Shown: one piece after another, positions 26,867-35,560 of the stretch
Layout: the number at the start of each line of letters is the position of its first letter
How positions within the stretch are numbered: position 1 is the first letter of the stretch
Source of the DNA: Sulfurisphaera ohwakuensis
GTDB taxonomy: Archaea > Thermoproteota > Thermoprotei_A > Sulfolobales > Sulfolobaceae
Length of the DNA: 64,000 nt
Direction of reading: 5' to 3'
Assembly (NCBI RefSeq): GCF_009729055.1
Contig: NZ_CP045484.1
Location: 1,922,001-1,986,000 of the forward strand
Made by a program: the position numbers and the translations under genes
Notes under the pieces: model-generated
Databases searched by the model: none
What the model saw: the letters and a program-made list of their open reading frames with translations, nothing else
What the model was told of the DNA's origin: nothing

Positions 26867-27913
26867 ATGATCATGAGTAAGAGAATAAGAGATGTTATCC
26901 ATGAGTATATTGAAGTTCCAGATACAATTATAAATAATATTGTTGATAGTCCTACTTTTCAAAGGCTGAGGTTCGTCATACAGAATGGTATGGCATTTGA
27001 AGTTTATCCTAACATGAGGCATACTAGGTTTGAACATTCATTAGGTACTTATAACGTTATGAAAAAGGCTATAAGTATACTTGCGGAGAAAGTTGAGGAT
27101 AAGGATATTAAAGATTTAATAATTAATAACTCTGAAGGACTCCAAGCTTTAGCCTTACTACACGATATAGGACATTACCCTTTCTCTCATACTTTTGAAA
27201 TGGGCATAAAGATTGCATCAGTAGATATGAAGGAGTTACAAGGACTTTCAAAGTACCATGAAAAAGTAGGGTTATTTGTTGTAAGGAGTTTATTCCCTAA
27301 ATATGCTGATGATTTCGATAAAATTTACAACAGTAAAGATAATTTGTATTCAGAGCTACTCAATAATAATATTGATGTTGATAGGATGGATTACCTATTA
27401 AGAGACTCTTATTATTCCGGAACACCTTACGGAAATTTCAGCTTAGAAAGAATGTTAAGTATTATGACACTAGTCAAGGATACTGGTAAAATTAAATCAG
27501 CCTTTTTGGAAAAGGGAATCTCAGATTTAGAGCACTTTCTATTGGCTAGGTACTACATGTATGATCAAATATACCATCATAGAGTAGTAGAGGGATTCAA
27601 CGCTATCATGGCTACGGCAATTTCACAATTGATAATCTCTACTAGTTCACAACAAAACTCTTCAGTTTCCAAAATAATATTTTTCCAAGAGAGTGAGTTT
27701 AACCTCGATATCTTCCTTAATCTCACCGACTATTGGTTATTGTCAACCATTAAGAGTTCAAACATAAATGAATGCTTAAAAGAGGCCATTTTTAACAGAA
27801 GGAAATACATATTTAACGAGATACCGCTCAGATATGCTGAAGAAAGAGGAATGGATAAAATAGATGTAACTAGACTGCTTGAGTCAAAACTTTATAACGT
27901 CATTAAGCAATAA
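26867..27913 (+). CDS. HD-domain phosphohydrolase, SAMHD1-like (COG1078)
   Basis: A 348-residue HD protein. The metal-binding residues are in HTRFEHSLGT (His, near residue 58), ALLHDIGHYPFSH (His-Asp, near residue 100) and NNIDVDRMDYLLRDS (Asp, near residue 168). The family hydrolyses dNTPs or related nucleotides. The start is the ATG at 26867 or the one at 26873 (MSKRIRD). The downstream frame 27879-28130 looks like the missing C-terminal beta subdomain, so the gene is probably frameshifted near 27900. The catalytic core is complete. Confidence 0.82.
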   Translation: MIMSKRIRDVIHEYIEVPDTIINNIVDSPTFQRLRFVIQNGMAFEVYPNMRHTRFEHSLGTYNVMKKAISILAEKVEDKDIKDLIINNSEGLQALALLHDIGHYPFSHTFEMGIKIASVDMKELQGLSKYHEKVGLFVVRSLFPKYADDFDKIYNSKDNLYSELLNNNIDVDRMDYLLRDSYYSGTPYGNFSLERMLSIMTLVKDTGKIKSAFLEKGISDLEHFLLARYYMYDQIYHHRVVEGFNAIMATAISQLIISTSSQQNSSVSKIIFFQESEFNLDIFLNLTDYWLLSTIKSSNINECLKEAIFNRRKYIFNEIPLRYAEERGMDKIDVTRLLESKLYNVIKQ

Positions 27914-28130
27914 TGGTGAGGTCGTAGGGTCTGTAGTAAATATTCACCCTATGGGGGAGAGCGAAATTTACATTGTCAATAAAAGGGGAGAAATAACTAC
28001 ACTAACCTCCTCTCCCATTTATCTAACCCTTAAGAACCTAGTAAAAAGTAAACTTATCATTGGGATTTGCAGTAAGCTAAATAAAGAAGAGATTATAAAA
28101 GAAATTAAGAGTAACCTTGGAATAGATTGA
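27880..28130 (+). pseudogene. Displaced C-terminal part of the HD phosphohydrolase
   Basis: This +1 frame begins inside the HD gene and continues beyond its stop. It encodes GEVVGSVVNIHPMGESEIYI, VNKRGEITTL and a helical end. A short beta hairpin with IYIV-x-x-G-E-I-x-x-L followed by a helix is what COG1078 proteins carry at the end. No good start codon is present (only a TTG at 27879). I therefore read it as the 3' part of the same gene after a 1-nt insertion (or 2-nt loss), not as a separate gene. Confidence 0.5.
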
Positions 28131-28530
28131 GTTCCGAGAGTAATTTTAATGCTTTCTCGTCTAGTTTCCCAGTTATCCCCCTCCTTATTAGGTTGAACAT
28201 GTAAAGGGAAGCGTTAAGTATTGTCTTACCGTCGTACTTATCTATTACAGATAGGTATTTTTCACAATCCGCAACATAACCGTTTACTAAACCGCGATAA
28301 GTAAGACGCCCATCTACTTCATAAAAGTCGTCTATCGGGATTCCTACGGAGAGGGAAATTAGGAAGGCTTTTTCGTCGATAAGAGATTTCTCATGTTCCT
28401 TAACACAGTTATAAATTGCTGAGACAGCTTCTTTTTGGGTAATCATATTATACTCATCGATTGGTAATAAATAAAGCTGTAGTGAGGTGACCGAAAGCAT
28501 AATCATAACCCGGCTTACATAGGTATACAT
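28105..28530 (-). CDS. Uncharacterised 141-residue protein
   Basis: A mostly helical soluble protein (ITQKEAVSAIYNCVKEHEKS, RLTYRGLVNGYVADCEKYL). A TATA-like CTTATATAAAGT lies about 20-25 nt before the ATG at 28528-28530, which supports a leaderless transcript from this start, although a second ATG is at 28444-28446. It overlaps the end of the HD region by 26 bp on the opposite strand. No family recognised. Confidence 0.55.
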   Translation of the reverse strand: MYTYVSRVMIMLSVTSLQLYLLPIDEYNMITQKEAVSAIYNCVKEHEKSLIDEKAFLISLSVGIPIDDFYEVDGRLTYRGLVNGYVADCEKYLSVIDKYDGKTILNASLYMFNLIRRGITGKLDEKALKLLSELNLFQGYS

Positions 28531-28826
28531 AACTTCAGAAATACTTTATATAAGTATTATGAAGTGAGAAAACCATAGTACGTTATGTTAACAATTTCTT
28601 CGGTACTTTTCATAATTCTTTCTAGTTTATTTTTGGACAAATCCCTTCTTGAATTTACTTTAATTGGATATATATCATTGTTCAGTAAAAAGCAAAGTTT
28701 ATAATCAAAATCACCCACTACTATTCTTCTCCTACATGTTTTATAAAAGGATGAAAGTGAAAGGATTATTTTTCGAAGAGTTTCTAGGGAAGAAAAACTA
28801 ATTAACTCCTCCTCTTACACTTTCCC
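28531..28826. other. AT-rich spacer before the glycan locus
   Basis: About 300 bp with no convincing open frame or fold. It holds the promoters of the flanking divergent genes. Confidence 0.4.
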
Positions 28827-29591
28827 GTGATAAGTGTAGTAATTCCCACGCTCAACAGCGAAAGGACTATAAGAACTGCAGTAAAGTCTGCAATGGAGAA
28901 AGCTGAGGAAGTAATAGTAGTGGACTCATTTTCAACTGACAAAACTGTGGAAATTGCGGAAAAAGAGGGGGCAAAAGTCCTTCAAGTTAAGGGAAGTATG
29001 TTAATCGCGAGGATTGAGGGGACTAAGATTGCCAAAGGAGATTACATTGTAAACCTAGATTCTGACATGTACTTTTCAGATAACTTCCCGCCTAGAGAGT
29101 TAAAAAGTAAAGTCATAGCGTTAGGGGAAATAACTGTAGGAAAAGGAATAGTCTACGAGATAATGAAGTTAGATAGGGAAATAACCCATAATAAGTGGAG
29201 GGAAAACCTTTCTTTAGGAGGCGGAATAATCCCTAGAATGTACGATAGGCAGATATTGATCAAGGCTTACGAAAACATCCCTTCATGGATTAAAGATAAA
29301 CTTAATGCGTTTGAGGATAGCGTAATATATTATGAGGTTTTGAAAATTTATAAGGGAGAAGTGCAATTTATTCCAAACGCAGTTTACCATATTGAGGATG
29401 ACCCGTTCCTTTCATTTATTAGGAAATGGTACAGATACGGGAGGAATGCAAAACTCCTCAGAGGTACAGAATACGAAAAGATAATTTATCAAAGAAAGAT
29501 GAGACCGGGACTCACTGCGAGAGAAAAAATTAAGCTCATAATTCCCACACTAGTTAAGGGGATACCTTTCGCAATCGGGTATTATCTGTAG
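28827..29591 (+). CDS. GT2-family glycosyltransferase
   Basis: A 254-residue GT-A fold enzyme starting at a GTG. It has the N-terminal nucleotide-sugar site SVVIPTLNSERTIRTAVKSA, the EEVIVVDSFSTDKTVEIAE loop, and a DSD motif (VNLDSDMYF near residue 77) in the DXD position. WRENLSLGGGIIPRMYDR and the HIEDDPFLSFI part match the acceptor side. It probably adds a sugar to a surface glycan. It is the first gene of the glycan region. Confidence 0.82.
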   Translation: MISVVIPTLNSERTIRTAVKSAMEKAEEVIVVDSFSTDKTVEIAEKEGAKVLQVKGSMLIARIEGTKIAKGDYIVNLDSDMYFSDNFPPRELKSKVIALGEITVGKGIVYEIMKLDREITHNKWRENLSLGGGIIPRMYDRQILIKAYENIPSWIKDKLNAFEDSVIYYEVLKIYKGEVQFIPNAVYHIEDDPFLSFIRKWYRYGRNAKLLRGTEYEKIIYQRKMRPGLTAREKIKLIIPTLVKGIPFAIGYYL

Positions 29592-29626
29592 GCGAAAGAG
29601 AGGGAAGAATCTTCACGTTTAACTTC

Positions 29627-30393
29627 TTACTTTCTCCGCTCAAACATTAAGTAATAGACTGATGCATTAGGATAAGTTAACTCTTCTCTTACCTTCTTCA
29701 ACCCGTGTTCGATCATCAAATCCTCAACGAATTTCTTCTTGTCCTTACTAACTTCAATTATTACAGATCTTGTATTACCTAACGTAACTTCACTGCCTAA
29801 AAGCACTTCTTTTTCAAAACCTTCAACATCTATTTTCAGCAAGTCTACATTTCTAATATTAAACGAGTCTAATGTCCTCATTTTAACCTTATATCCTTCT
29901 ATTGATACGTGAGACTCGTCTAAATTTAAAGCTAATGAAATCTCTCCATCCCTATCTCCTAGTGCAACGTTATAGAGGATAACTCTATCTTCAAAGCCAT
30001 TATCTTTTACGTTTAACAAAAGTAAATTAAAAGAATAAGGATTAGGCTCAAAGGAATAAACTTTTGCTCCGTGCTTGGCAGCCCTTAAAGTATAAGCACC
30101 TATGTATGCGCCTACGTCAACGAATATTTTAATATTCTTAAAGTTGAACCATTTTCTAACATTAATCTCTTGCCTTAATAGATAGTGCTGAATATCTGAA
30201 TGAAATTATTTTTCCTCACGTTGAAAATAATCCCGTCAATTTTAACTTTTATCAAGTCTTTTATCTGCTCTTCATGCTTTAACTCTCTGTGAAGAATAAA
30301 ATAATCCAGAAAAGTTCTAAAGTACATTGAGTAAAAGCTGAAGATTTGAGTATAATTGACAGGGCGTACTTTAAGATACTCTGTATATTTCAT
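29627..30393 (-). pseudogene. FkbM-type methyltransferase, frameshifted
   Basis: Two minus-strand frames make one protein. Residues 1-60 come from 30393 down (MKYTEYLKVRPVNYTQIFSF), ending at a TAA near 30175. The rest continues in another frame with INVRKWFNFKNIKIFVDVGA, YIGAYTLRAAKHGAKVYSFE and LLKIDVEGFEKEVLLG. VDVGAYIG, SFEPNP and DVEGFE are the FkbM signatures for AdoMet and the acceptor. The shift lies near 30180-30230. Its homologues at 39239 and 43731 are intact. The gene is probably inactive unless the shift is bypassed. Confidence 0.65.
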
Positions 30394-30394
30394 A

Positions 30395-30643
30395 TCATAT
30401 CAACACCTTGTAAACATAAAAGCTTTCTTCAAATCTAATCAGTTTTACTTCTTTACACTTCATTTTCAGATCTACTGCAATAAATGCATTAATTATTACT
30501 TTTTCGGTAAGGGCATATTTCATTGTACCATCAGTGCATTTGAACTTTTTAATACTTGGAAATTTACCCCTTAACTTATCTTCAAATTCGGAAATAAAAG
30601 ATTCATAATTTGGTATTCTCATAACAAAGTAATCACAACTCAT
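30395..30643 (-). CDS. Uncharacterised 82-residue protein in the glycan locus
   Basis: A small alpha-beta protein (MSCDYFVMRIPNYESFISEF, then FPSIKKFKCTDGTMKYAL and a final strand). It lies between the FkbM gene and the GT2 gene, in the same direction, with a few bases of spacing or overlap, so it is part of the same operon. It might be the N-terminal piece of a methyltransferase-like gene, because paralogous FkbM proteins start with a similar set of strands (compare the first 130 residues of 39239-40198). Function not assigned. Confidence 0.5.
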   Translation of the reverse strand: MSCDYFVMRIPNYESFISEFEDKLRGKFPSIKKFKCTDGTMKYALTEKVIINAFIAVDLKMKCKEVKLIRFEESFYVYKVLI

Positions 30644-31387
30644 TTCGATCTCTTTTTAAATTGACTACTTTGTTTACGGCATTCAATAAAATATATAAGA
30701 CGTTATTTAATGATAAATCGTACCTATAAATTCCCTTGATTCTCACAATTGAATATGGGTCTATCATTCCAAGCTTAAAATAAAGAAGATAATCCCTGTA
30801 AATTTTTAACAAATCATAAAAATAAATTCCTCTACTGTGAATAGAATCTATAGCGACTCTAATCAATCTAAGTTTACCATAATGAAGTTCACGAACTATA
30901 GTAGGAGCGACTCTTAGATTCTTATTAATTATGCTTGGAACGTATATATCAAAACCTACTCTCGATATTAATCCGGTATCTTCACCATTATTTAAATCGT
31001 ACCAATTACCATGACTAATTATTCTCTCTTTTTGAAATTAGAAAGTAAGGTGCTGAGGGAAAAACAAGCATATATTTTATCTAATGAGGCGTAATCTAAC
31101 ACTTTGTTAAAGTTTTCGTTATAATCTGTGTCTAGGTCGAAGTATGCTGTTATTAAGTTTTCTGGGCAGTGTTCTAATATATAAGCCCTACCCTTAGCTC
31201 TACTACTCTTTAACCTTAGTAAAGTTAAATTATATTCCTTCCTCAGTTCTTGTAACTTCTCCCAACTACCGTCTGTGGAATAATTATCGGCAATAATAAT
31301 ATGATAATTCGACCTCCAAAAAGACATGACACTAGTGTCAACAGAGCTAACATTATTAAAAGCTGTACTATAAACACAAATAATCAT
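30633..31387 (-). pseudogene. GT2-family glycosyltransferase, frameshifted by a dinucleotide
   Basis: The first part (31387 down to 31019) encodes CVYSTAFNNVSSVDTSVMSF, YHIIIADNYSTDGSWEKLQE and ITAYFDLDTDYNENF, which is a GT2 fold with DLD. The frame ends with FKKRE. The second part, in another frame, continues IISHGNWYDLNNGEDTGLIS with the acidic ED, then RVGFDIYVPSIINKNLRVA down to 30633. Removing one AG from an AGAGAG run (31024-31029 on the plus strand) would join the frames exactly (FKKRIISHGNWYDL). This makes it a slippage frameshift, either a real mutation or an assembly error. It overlaps the 82-residue gene by 11 bp. Confidence 0.7.
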
Positions 31388-31392
31388 TTCCT

Positions 31393-33180
31393 TTATCTCT
31401 TGTATATTATCCAGCCTTGCATGTACATTGCATCAAATCCTTTAACCGCAAAGCTCCTCAAAGCATCTTGAGGAGTCTCAACTAAGGGCTCTCCGGCAAG
31501 GTTAAAGGAAGTATTCATAATTAACCCCTCACCCTTTATATCCTTAAAAGTCTTGATCAAATCATACCAAGTCCTATTCTGATCCCTAGTAACAGTTTGT
31601 GGCCTTGCAGTCAAATCAACGTGGCAAGTTACTGGAACTCTTTTACAAACCTCCTCATCCTTATAACGTAACATCAAAATCATGAACTCATGAGATGTTG
31701 GGTCTTTAAAATAAACATCCTTATCCTCATCAAGCAAAGAAGGTGCTAAAGGCCTCCACCATTCCCTACCCTTAATATCATTCACAAGTCTCCAATAATC
31801 CTTCCTAGTCGGATCAGCAACAATTGAACGATTACCCAAAGCCCTAGGGCCCAACTCAGCCCTACCTTGATACCAAGTAACAATACCACCCTTAGTAATA
31901 ATATCAGCAATAGCATTAACATCATCACCAACATACTCGGCCCTAAACTTACTATCTTGAACAACCTTCTTAATTACCTCTTCATCATATTCTGGCCCTA
32001 AATAAACGTTCTTAAGCCTACCGTGAACCATCTTACCTCCCAAAACATGCTCATAAACGTAAGCAGCAGCACCAATAGGCCCACCAGCATCATTAGCAGC
32101 CGGGAAAATGAAAACTTCGTTGAACATGCGGGAGTAATAAAGCTCCATATTAGCCTTAGCATTCAAAGCAACACCACCAGCCAAAGCAACCCTATCCTCA
32201 TCAGTATGAGACTTAGCCCACTTTGCCGTAGCAAGAACTGCTTCTTCAGTTATCTTCTGTACTGCCCAAGCTATATTGACAGCGTCTTCGTTTAGTTCCC
32301 CTCTGGGATTCCAGTTAAGAACCTTAGTGCGTATTACCTTCTCTGCTATGTCGTAATAGACTGAAAGGATCTTTATTAGATCCTTGCTCTTTACAACTTT
32401 CCCGTTACTATAAATAGTATAAGGTTCATCACCATCTGGGTTAATCTTGACAAATTCCTTAAGCTTATCGTAATAACGTGAAGGTTTACCGTAAGGTGCT
32501 AAACCCATACCCTTTCCTGGGCCTTCAAGTCTACCCAGCTTTATTCCTTGCATTAGTTTCTCATAAAGAAATCCTAAGGAAGCGTAAGATGCATACATGG
32601 AAAGTATTGGCTCAAAATTCCCGTCCTTAACTTTCCAAATAACAGTAGACTCGTATTCACCCGCTCCGTCAATCGTTAAGACAGTAGCGGAGTTAAAACC
32701 GGAGAAGTAATATGCCGAGGCTGCGTGAGCTAAATGATGTCTAACCGGGTATATCTTAATCTCTGAAGGAATTTCTTCTCCTATATCAATAATAGCTTTC
32801 TTGATTAATTGTTCCGCCAATTTCATATAATCTCCTTTAACTAAATCCAGAGCATACGACGTTAAACCTTCCTCAAAATCTAGTGCCCCATAAGAGAACA
32901 TTCCGATTACTGAGCCTAAATAGGCTCTAAATCTGCGATCTTTAACTGAAAAGAGTGAAGGATCCCAATTTACTGCATAAGCATCAACATCCTTAGGTTT
33001 AATCCCTTGTTTTTTCAGGAATTTAAAAGCCTCTTTAAGGGAATTTAATGGAGGCTCGCCTTCTGAATGCTTATGCCTAGTGAACCTCTCCTCTTCTGCG
33101 GCAAATACTAATTTTCCATCTAAAATTACTGCTGTTGCGTGATCATGTTCAACTGGCCATTGAAAACCGATTACTATCAT
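31393..33180 (-). CDS. Carbamoyltransferase (NodU/CmcH family), copy 1
   Basis: A 595-residue enzyme that should transfer carbamoyl from carbamoyl phosphate to a sugar hydroxyl. The N-terminal part has MIVIGFQWPVEHDHATAVIL, EEERFTRHKHSEGEPP and YPVRHHLAHAASAYYFSGF with the conserved HxxH. The second has ALAGGVALNAKANMELYYSR and PAANDAGGPIGAAAYVYEH. The C-terminal domain has AELGPRALGNRSIVADP and FNLAGEPLVETPQDALRSF. The frame is intact, unlike copy 2 at 55143. The 3' half matches copy 2 almost base for base. The GT2 gene follows after a few bases. Confidence 0.9.
   Translation of the reverse strand: MIVIGFQWPVEHDHATAVILDGKLVFAAEEERFTRHKHSEGEPPLNSLKEAFKFLKKQGIKPKDVDAYAVNWDPSLFSVKDRRFRAYLGSVIGMFSYGALDFEEGLTSYALDLVKGDYMKLAEQLIKKAIIDIGEEIPSEIKIYPVRHHLAHAASAYYFSGFNSATVLTIDGAGEYESTVIWKVKDGNFEPILSMYASYASLGFLYEKLMQGIKLGRLEGPGKGMGLAPYGKPSRYYDKLKEFVKINPDGDEPYTIYSNGKVVKSKDLIKILSVYYDIAEKVIRTKVLNWNPRGELNEDAVNIAWAVQKITEEAVLATAKWAKSHTDEDRVALAGGVALNAKANMELYYSRMFNEVFIFPAANDAGGPIGAAAYVYEHVLGGKMVHGRLKNVYLGPEYDEEVIKKVVQDSKFRAEYVGDDVNAIADIITKGGIVTWYQGRAELGPRALGNRSIVADPTRKDYWRLVNDIKGREWWRPLAPSLLDEDKDVYFKDPTSHEFMILMLRYKDEEVCKRVPVTCHVDLTARPQTVTRDQNRTWYDLIKTFKDIKGEGLIMNTSFNLAGEPLVETPQDALRSFAVKGFDAMYMQGWIIYKR
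31394..32224 (-). repeat. Arm 1 of a 0.83-kb inverted repeat (carbamoyltransferase 3' half)
   Basis: The 3' half of the carbamoyltransferase gene, from AAGTGGGCTAAGTCTC to near the stop (ATAATATACAAGAG), is almost the same as 56097-56922 but in the opposite direction. A cluster of differences falls near the codons for VGDDVNAIADIITKGG. The 5' halves of the two genes are much more diverged, so the identity stops sharply at both ends. This is the pattern left by recombination or gene conversion. Confidence 0.85.
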
Positions 33181-33293
33181 AATGTTTATAACTATTTATA
33201 ACCGTATATTAACTTTTTCTAGGTAGTAACACAATGATGTAATTCTTAAAGGTTTACGCTAGATTTATAAATCTTAATAATTTAATAATCCGC

Positions 33294-34058
33294 GTGAAAA
33301 ACTTAGCCTTTCTTATTATGTTAAGTGATAAATATTACAATGCGGGCACAAAGCCATTTGTTGATATTTCATTAGGCCTCGCTAAAAAGGGTTATAATCC
33401 TTATTTACTCTTCTTTCGCTCTGCTTCATATAGCGACGTTAAAAATAAGTTTCCACAATTACAAGCGTATATATTTGATAGTATGGATAAAATTAATAAG
33501 TTCATAGAGAAGAAAAATATAGAAATAGTAATTTCTGACGATTTTATATATAGATTAAAAATTTTTAAGAAAATAAAGAGTAAACATAAGGTAATTTATG
33601 TGCAACATATTACTGGCATAAGTATTATGAATGATTTATCGAATAAACAGAATATAAAACTTAGGTTAGCGTCGTACTTACCGTGGAAATTAGTAATTAG
33701 AAATTACGTTAGACTCCTTAGAAACGCAGACGTTATAATAGGAAATTCACTTACTACAACACATTACCTATCATCATTATTCGGAATAAGCAGTTCTGGT
33801 GTAGTTTACCCACCTGTAGGTGTCGATTTACATCTTACTAAAGTAGGTACAAGAAAAGGAATTTTAGTTTTTAAAGGACACAAACCTGATTTTCATGTTA
33901 GAAACCTAGAATCTGACCTTAAAGTACTGAGAGAAGTAGACGAGGTATTAATATGGGGAGAAGGAGGATTAGAAAATATACGTGATGATGATTTATCAAG
34001 ACTTTATTCTAGTGTAAAATTAGTATATTCTTCCACTTCTTTTGAACTCTTATGTTAG
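33294..34058 (+). pseudogene. GT4-family glycosyltransferase, C-terminally truncated
   Basis: A 254-residue product from a GTG start, with a GT-B N-terminal half (DISLGLAKKGYNPYLLFFRS, YVQHITGISIMNDL, ADVIIGNSLTTTHYLSS, VVYPPVGVDL). The frame stops at YSSTSFELLC, just where GT4 enzymes continue with the G-x-x-x-x-E-A-M/L donor-binding segment. The last domain (about 100 residues) is therefore missing. No continuation was found in the 90 bp before the next gene. It is probably a broken gene. Confidence 0.65.
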
Positions 34059-34147
34059 GGCTTAAGCGTTAATTTTTGGTCTCCCAGACTCTCTTACGAA
34101 GTGGAAAAAGAAGTTTTTAATTTTATACAGATATGTAAAAATACCCA

Positions 34148-35215
34148 ATGACTAAAAATGAAATTTGTTTCGTAGTAAAGGCTGATCCTTTCATTTCCAC
34201 CACTGGTACAGCTAGATGGATGAACGAGATTAGTAAAGAAGTAGAATCCAAAGTATTTTACTTTAAGCCTTTAGGTATAACGCACAATAATCATATTGGT
34301 AAATCGGAATTATATCCCTTTGATACTATTAAAATAAAAAATTATTATTTACCCGTTATTACCACGTCCTCATTAAAGTCGTTTATATCCCTCTTTTCAT
34401 GTAGAAAAATATATTTTGTCGACGTTCCTTTCTTACCAATATTCTTACCAATTTATTTTATTCTAAAGATATGTAGAAAAAGAATGATCTTTGGGCTTCA
34501 TGGATTTCTTCAGAGAGAGGAGTCCCTTAGTGCTAAAATTTTTAAAAATATCTTAAAACGTGAAGTTGTGCATGTATTAAATCCGTATGATATGGAGTTA
34601 TTAATGAAACAAGGAATAAAAAACATCTATCTGATCCCAAATTTCATTCATAGAAGAACAGAAAAAATTAAAAATAACACTGAAAAATTCATAGCATTGT
34701 TTGTAGGCAGACTAGAGTACCAAAAAGGGATTGATTTATTAGTAGATATAATTTCAAATTCCCCTAAAGAAATAGAATTTCATATTATAGGAGAAGGAGA
34801 TGGCGAGGGGTTGATAAAGGAGAAATTAGGGGACTATGAGAATGTGAAATTCTTAGGCAGAGTAGATGACGATACTCTAAAAGAAGAATACGAAAAAGCA
34901 TCAGTATTTCTCTTTCCTTCAAGGTTTGAAACTTTTGGAATAGTACTCCTTGAGGCTCAAGAACACGGTTTACCTGTAATTGCATTTGATATTCCTACTA
35001 ATAAATATATAATTTCAGACACATCACAAGGATATTTAGTAAAACCCTTTGATACGTTACAATTCGTGAACGCGTTAATAATACTCTATAAATTTTGGAA
35101 AGAATCTCCAGAAGAATTTTATAATATGAAATTACAGATAAAAAAGAAGATTGAGGAGAGGTTTAGTAAGGATAAGATACTAAATGATTTAATTTTACTA
35201 TTTCAAGATCCTTGA
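34148..35215 (+). CDS. GT4-family glycosyltransferase
   Basis: A 355-residue GT-B enzyme. The C-terminal domain shows the GT4 landmarks: FVGRLEYQKGIDLLVDIISN, HIIGEGDGEGLIKEKLGDY and FPSRFETFGIVLLEAQEHG (the E-x7-E-like motif). It uses a nucleotide-activated sugar to extend a glycan on the cytosolic side of the membrane. It starts with an ATG and follows the truncated GT4 gene by 89 bp. Confidence 0.85.
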   Translation: MTKNEICFVVKADPFISTTGTARWMNEISKEVESKVFYFKPLGITHNNHIGKSELYPFDTIKIKNYYLPVITTSSLKSFISLFSCRKIYFVDVPFLPIFLPIYFILKICRKRMIFGLHGFLQREESLSAKIFKNILKREVVHVLNPYDMELLMKQGIKNIYLIPNFIHRRTEKIKNNTEKFIALFVGRLEYQKGIDLLVDIISNSPKEIEFHIIGEGDGEGLIKEKLGDYENVKFLGRVDDDTLKEEYEKASVFLFPSRFETFGIVLLEAQEHGLPVIAFDIPTNKYIISDTSQGYLVKPFDTLQFVNALIILYKFWKESPEEFYNMKLQIKKKIEERFSKDKILNDLILLFQDP

Positions 35216-35560
35216 TAGTGGAGATCTTATTCTATTAATATTCAGTATATTTAAAAAATTTATGAATAAATTGATTATATAAAGAATTATAAAATAGATA
35301 ATATACTAGTAGTTTAACATGACTGAATCATTTAGCTAATGTTATAACTTTTAACCTTTGTTCTTCGAGTGTAATATCGTTATTTAGCTACAAATGAGTA
35401 AACATACTTATAAAGGCATAAGTAACGTTATATCTTATAACGGATTGTGACAGAATTTGTAATGGCACTATCACTACACTGTTCTCACGAATAGTAATTT
35501 ATATATAATTTGTTAACAGTTCAAGAAGAATATTAGCAAAGTCTTTAAATACTATTCTGA
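35216..35560. promoter_or_regulatory. Promoter region of the large membrane protein gene
   Basis: About 345 bp without a gene. CTTTAAATAC at about 35543-35552 sits about 25 nt before the ATGs at 35567 and 35576 and may be the TATA box. Nothing else is clear. Confidence 0.4.

Noticed and set aside
19000-28000. CRISPR-like arrays
   Set aside because: The repeats seen here occur in two copies only, are long or diverged, and are not evenly spaced, so there is no array. None was seen elsewhere in the window either.
34070-34100. CCCAGACTCTC near the truncated GT4 gene, similar to the end of the 1.03-kb element
   Set aside because: Only about 11 bases match and there is no second end or transposase piece nearby, so chance is likely.
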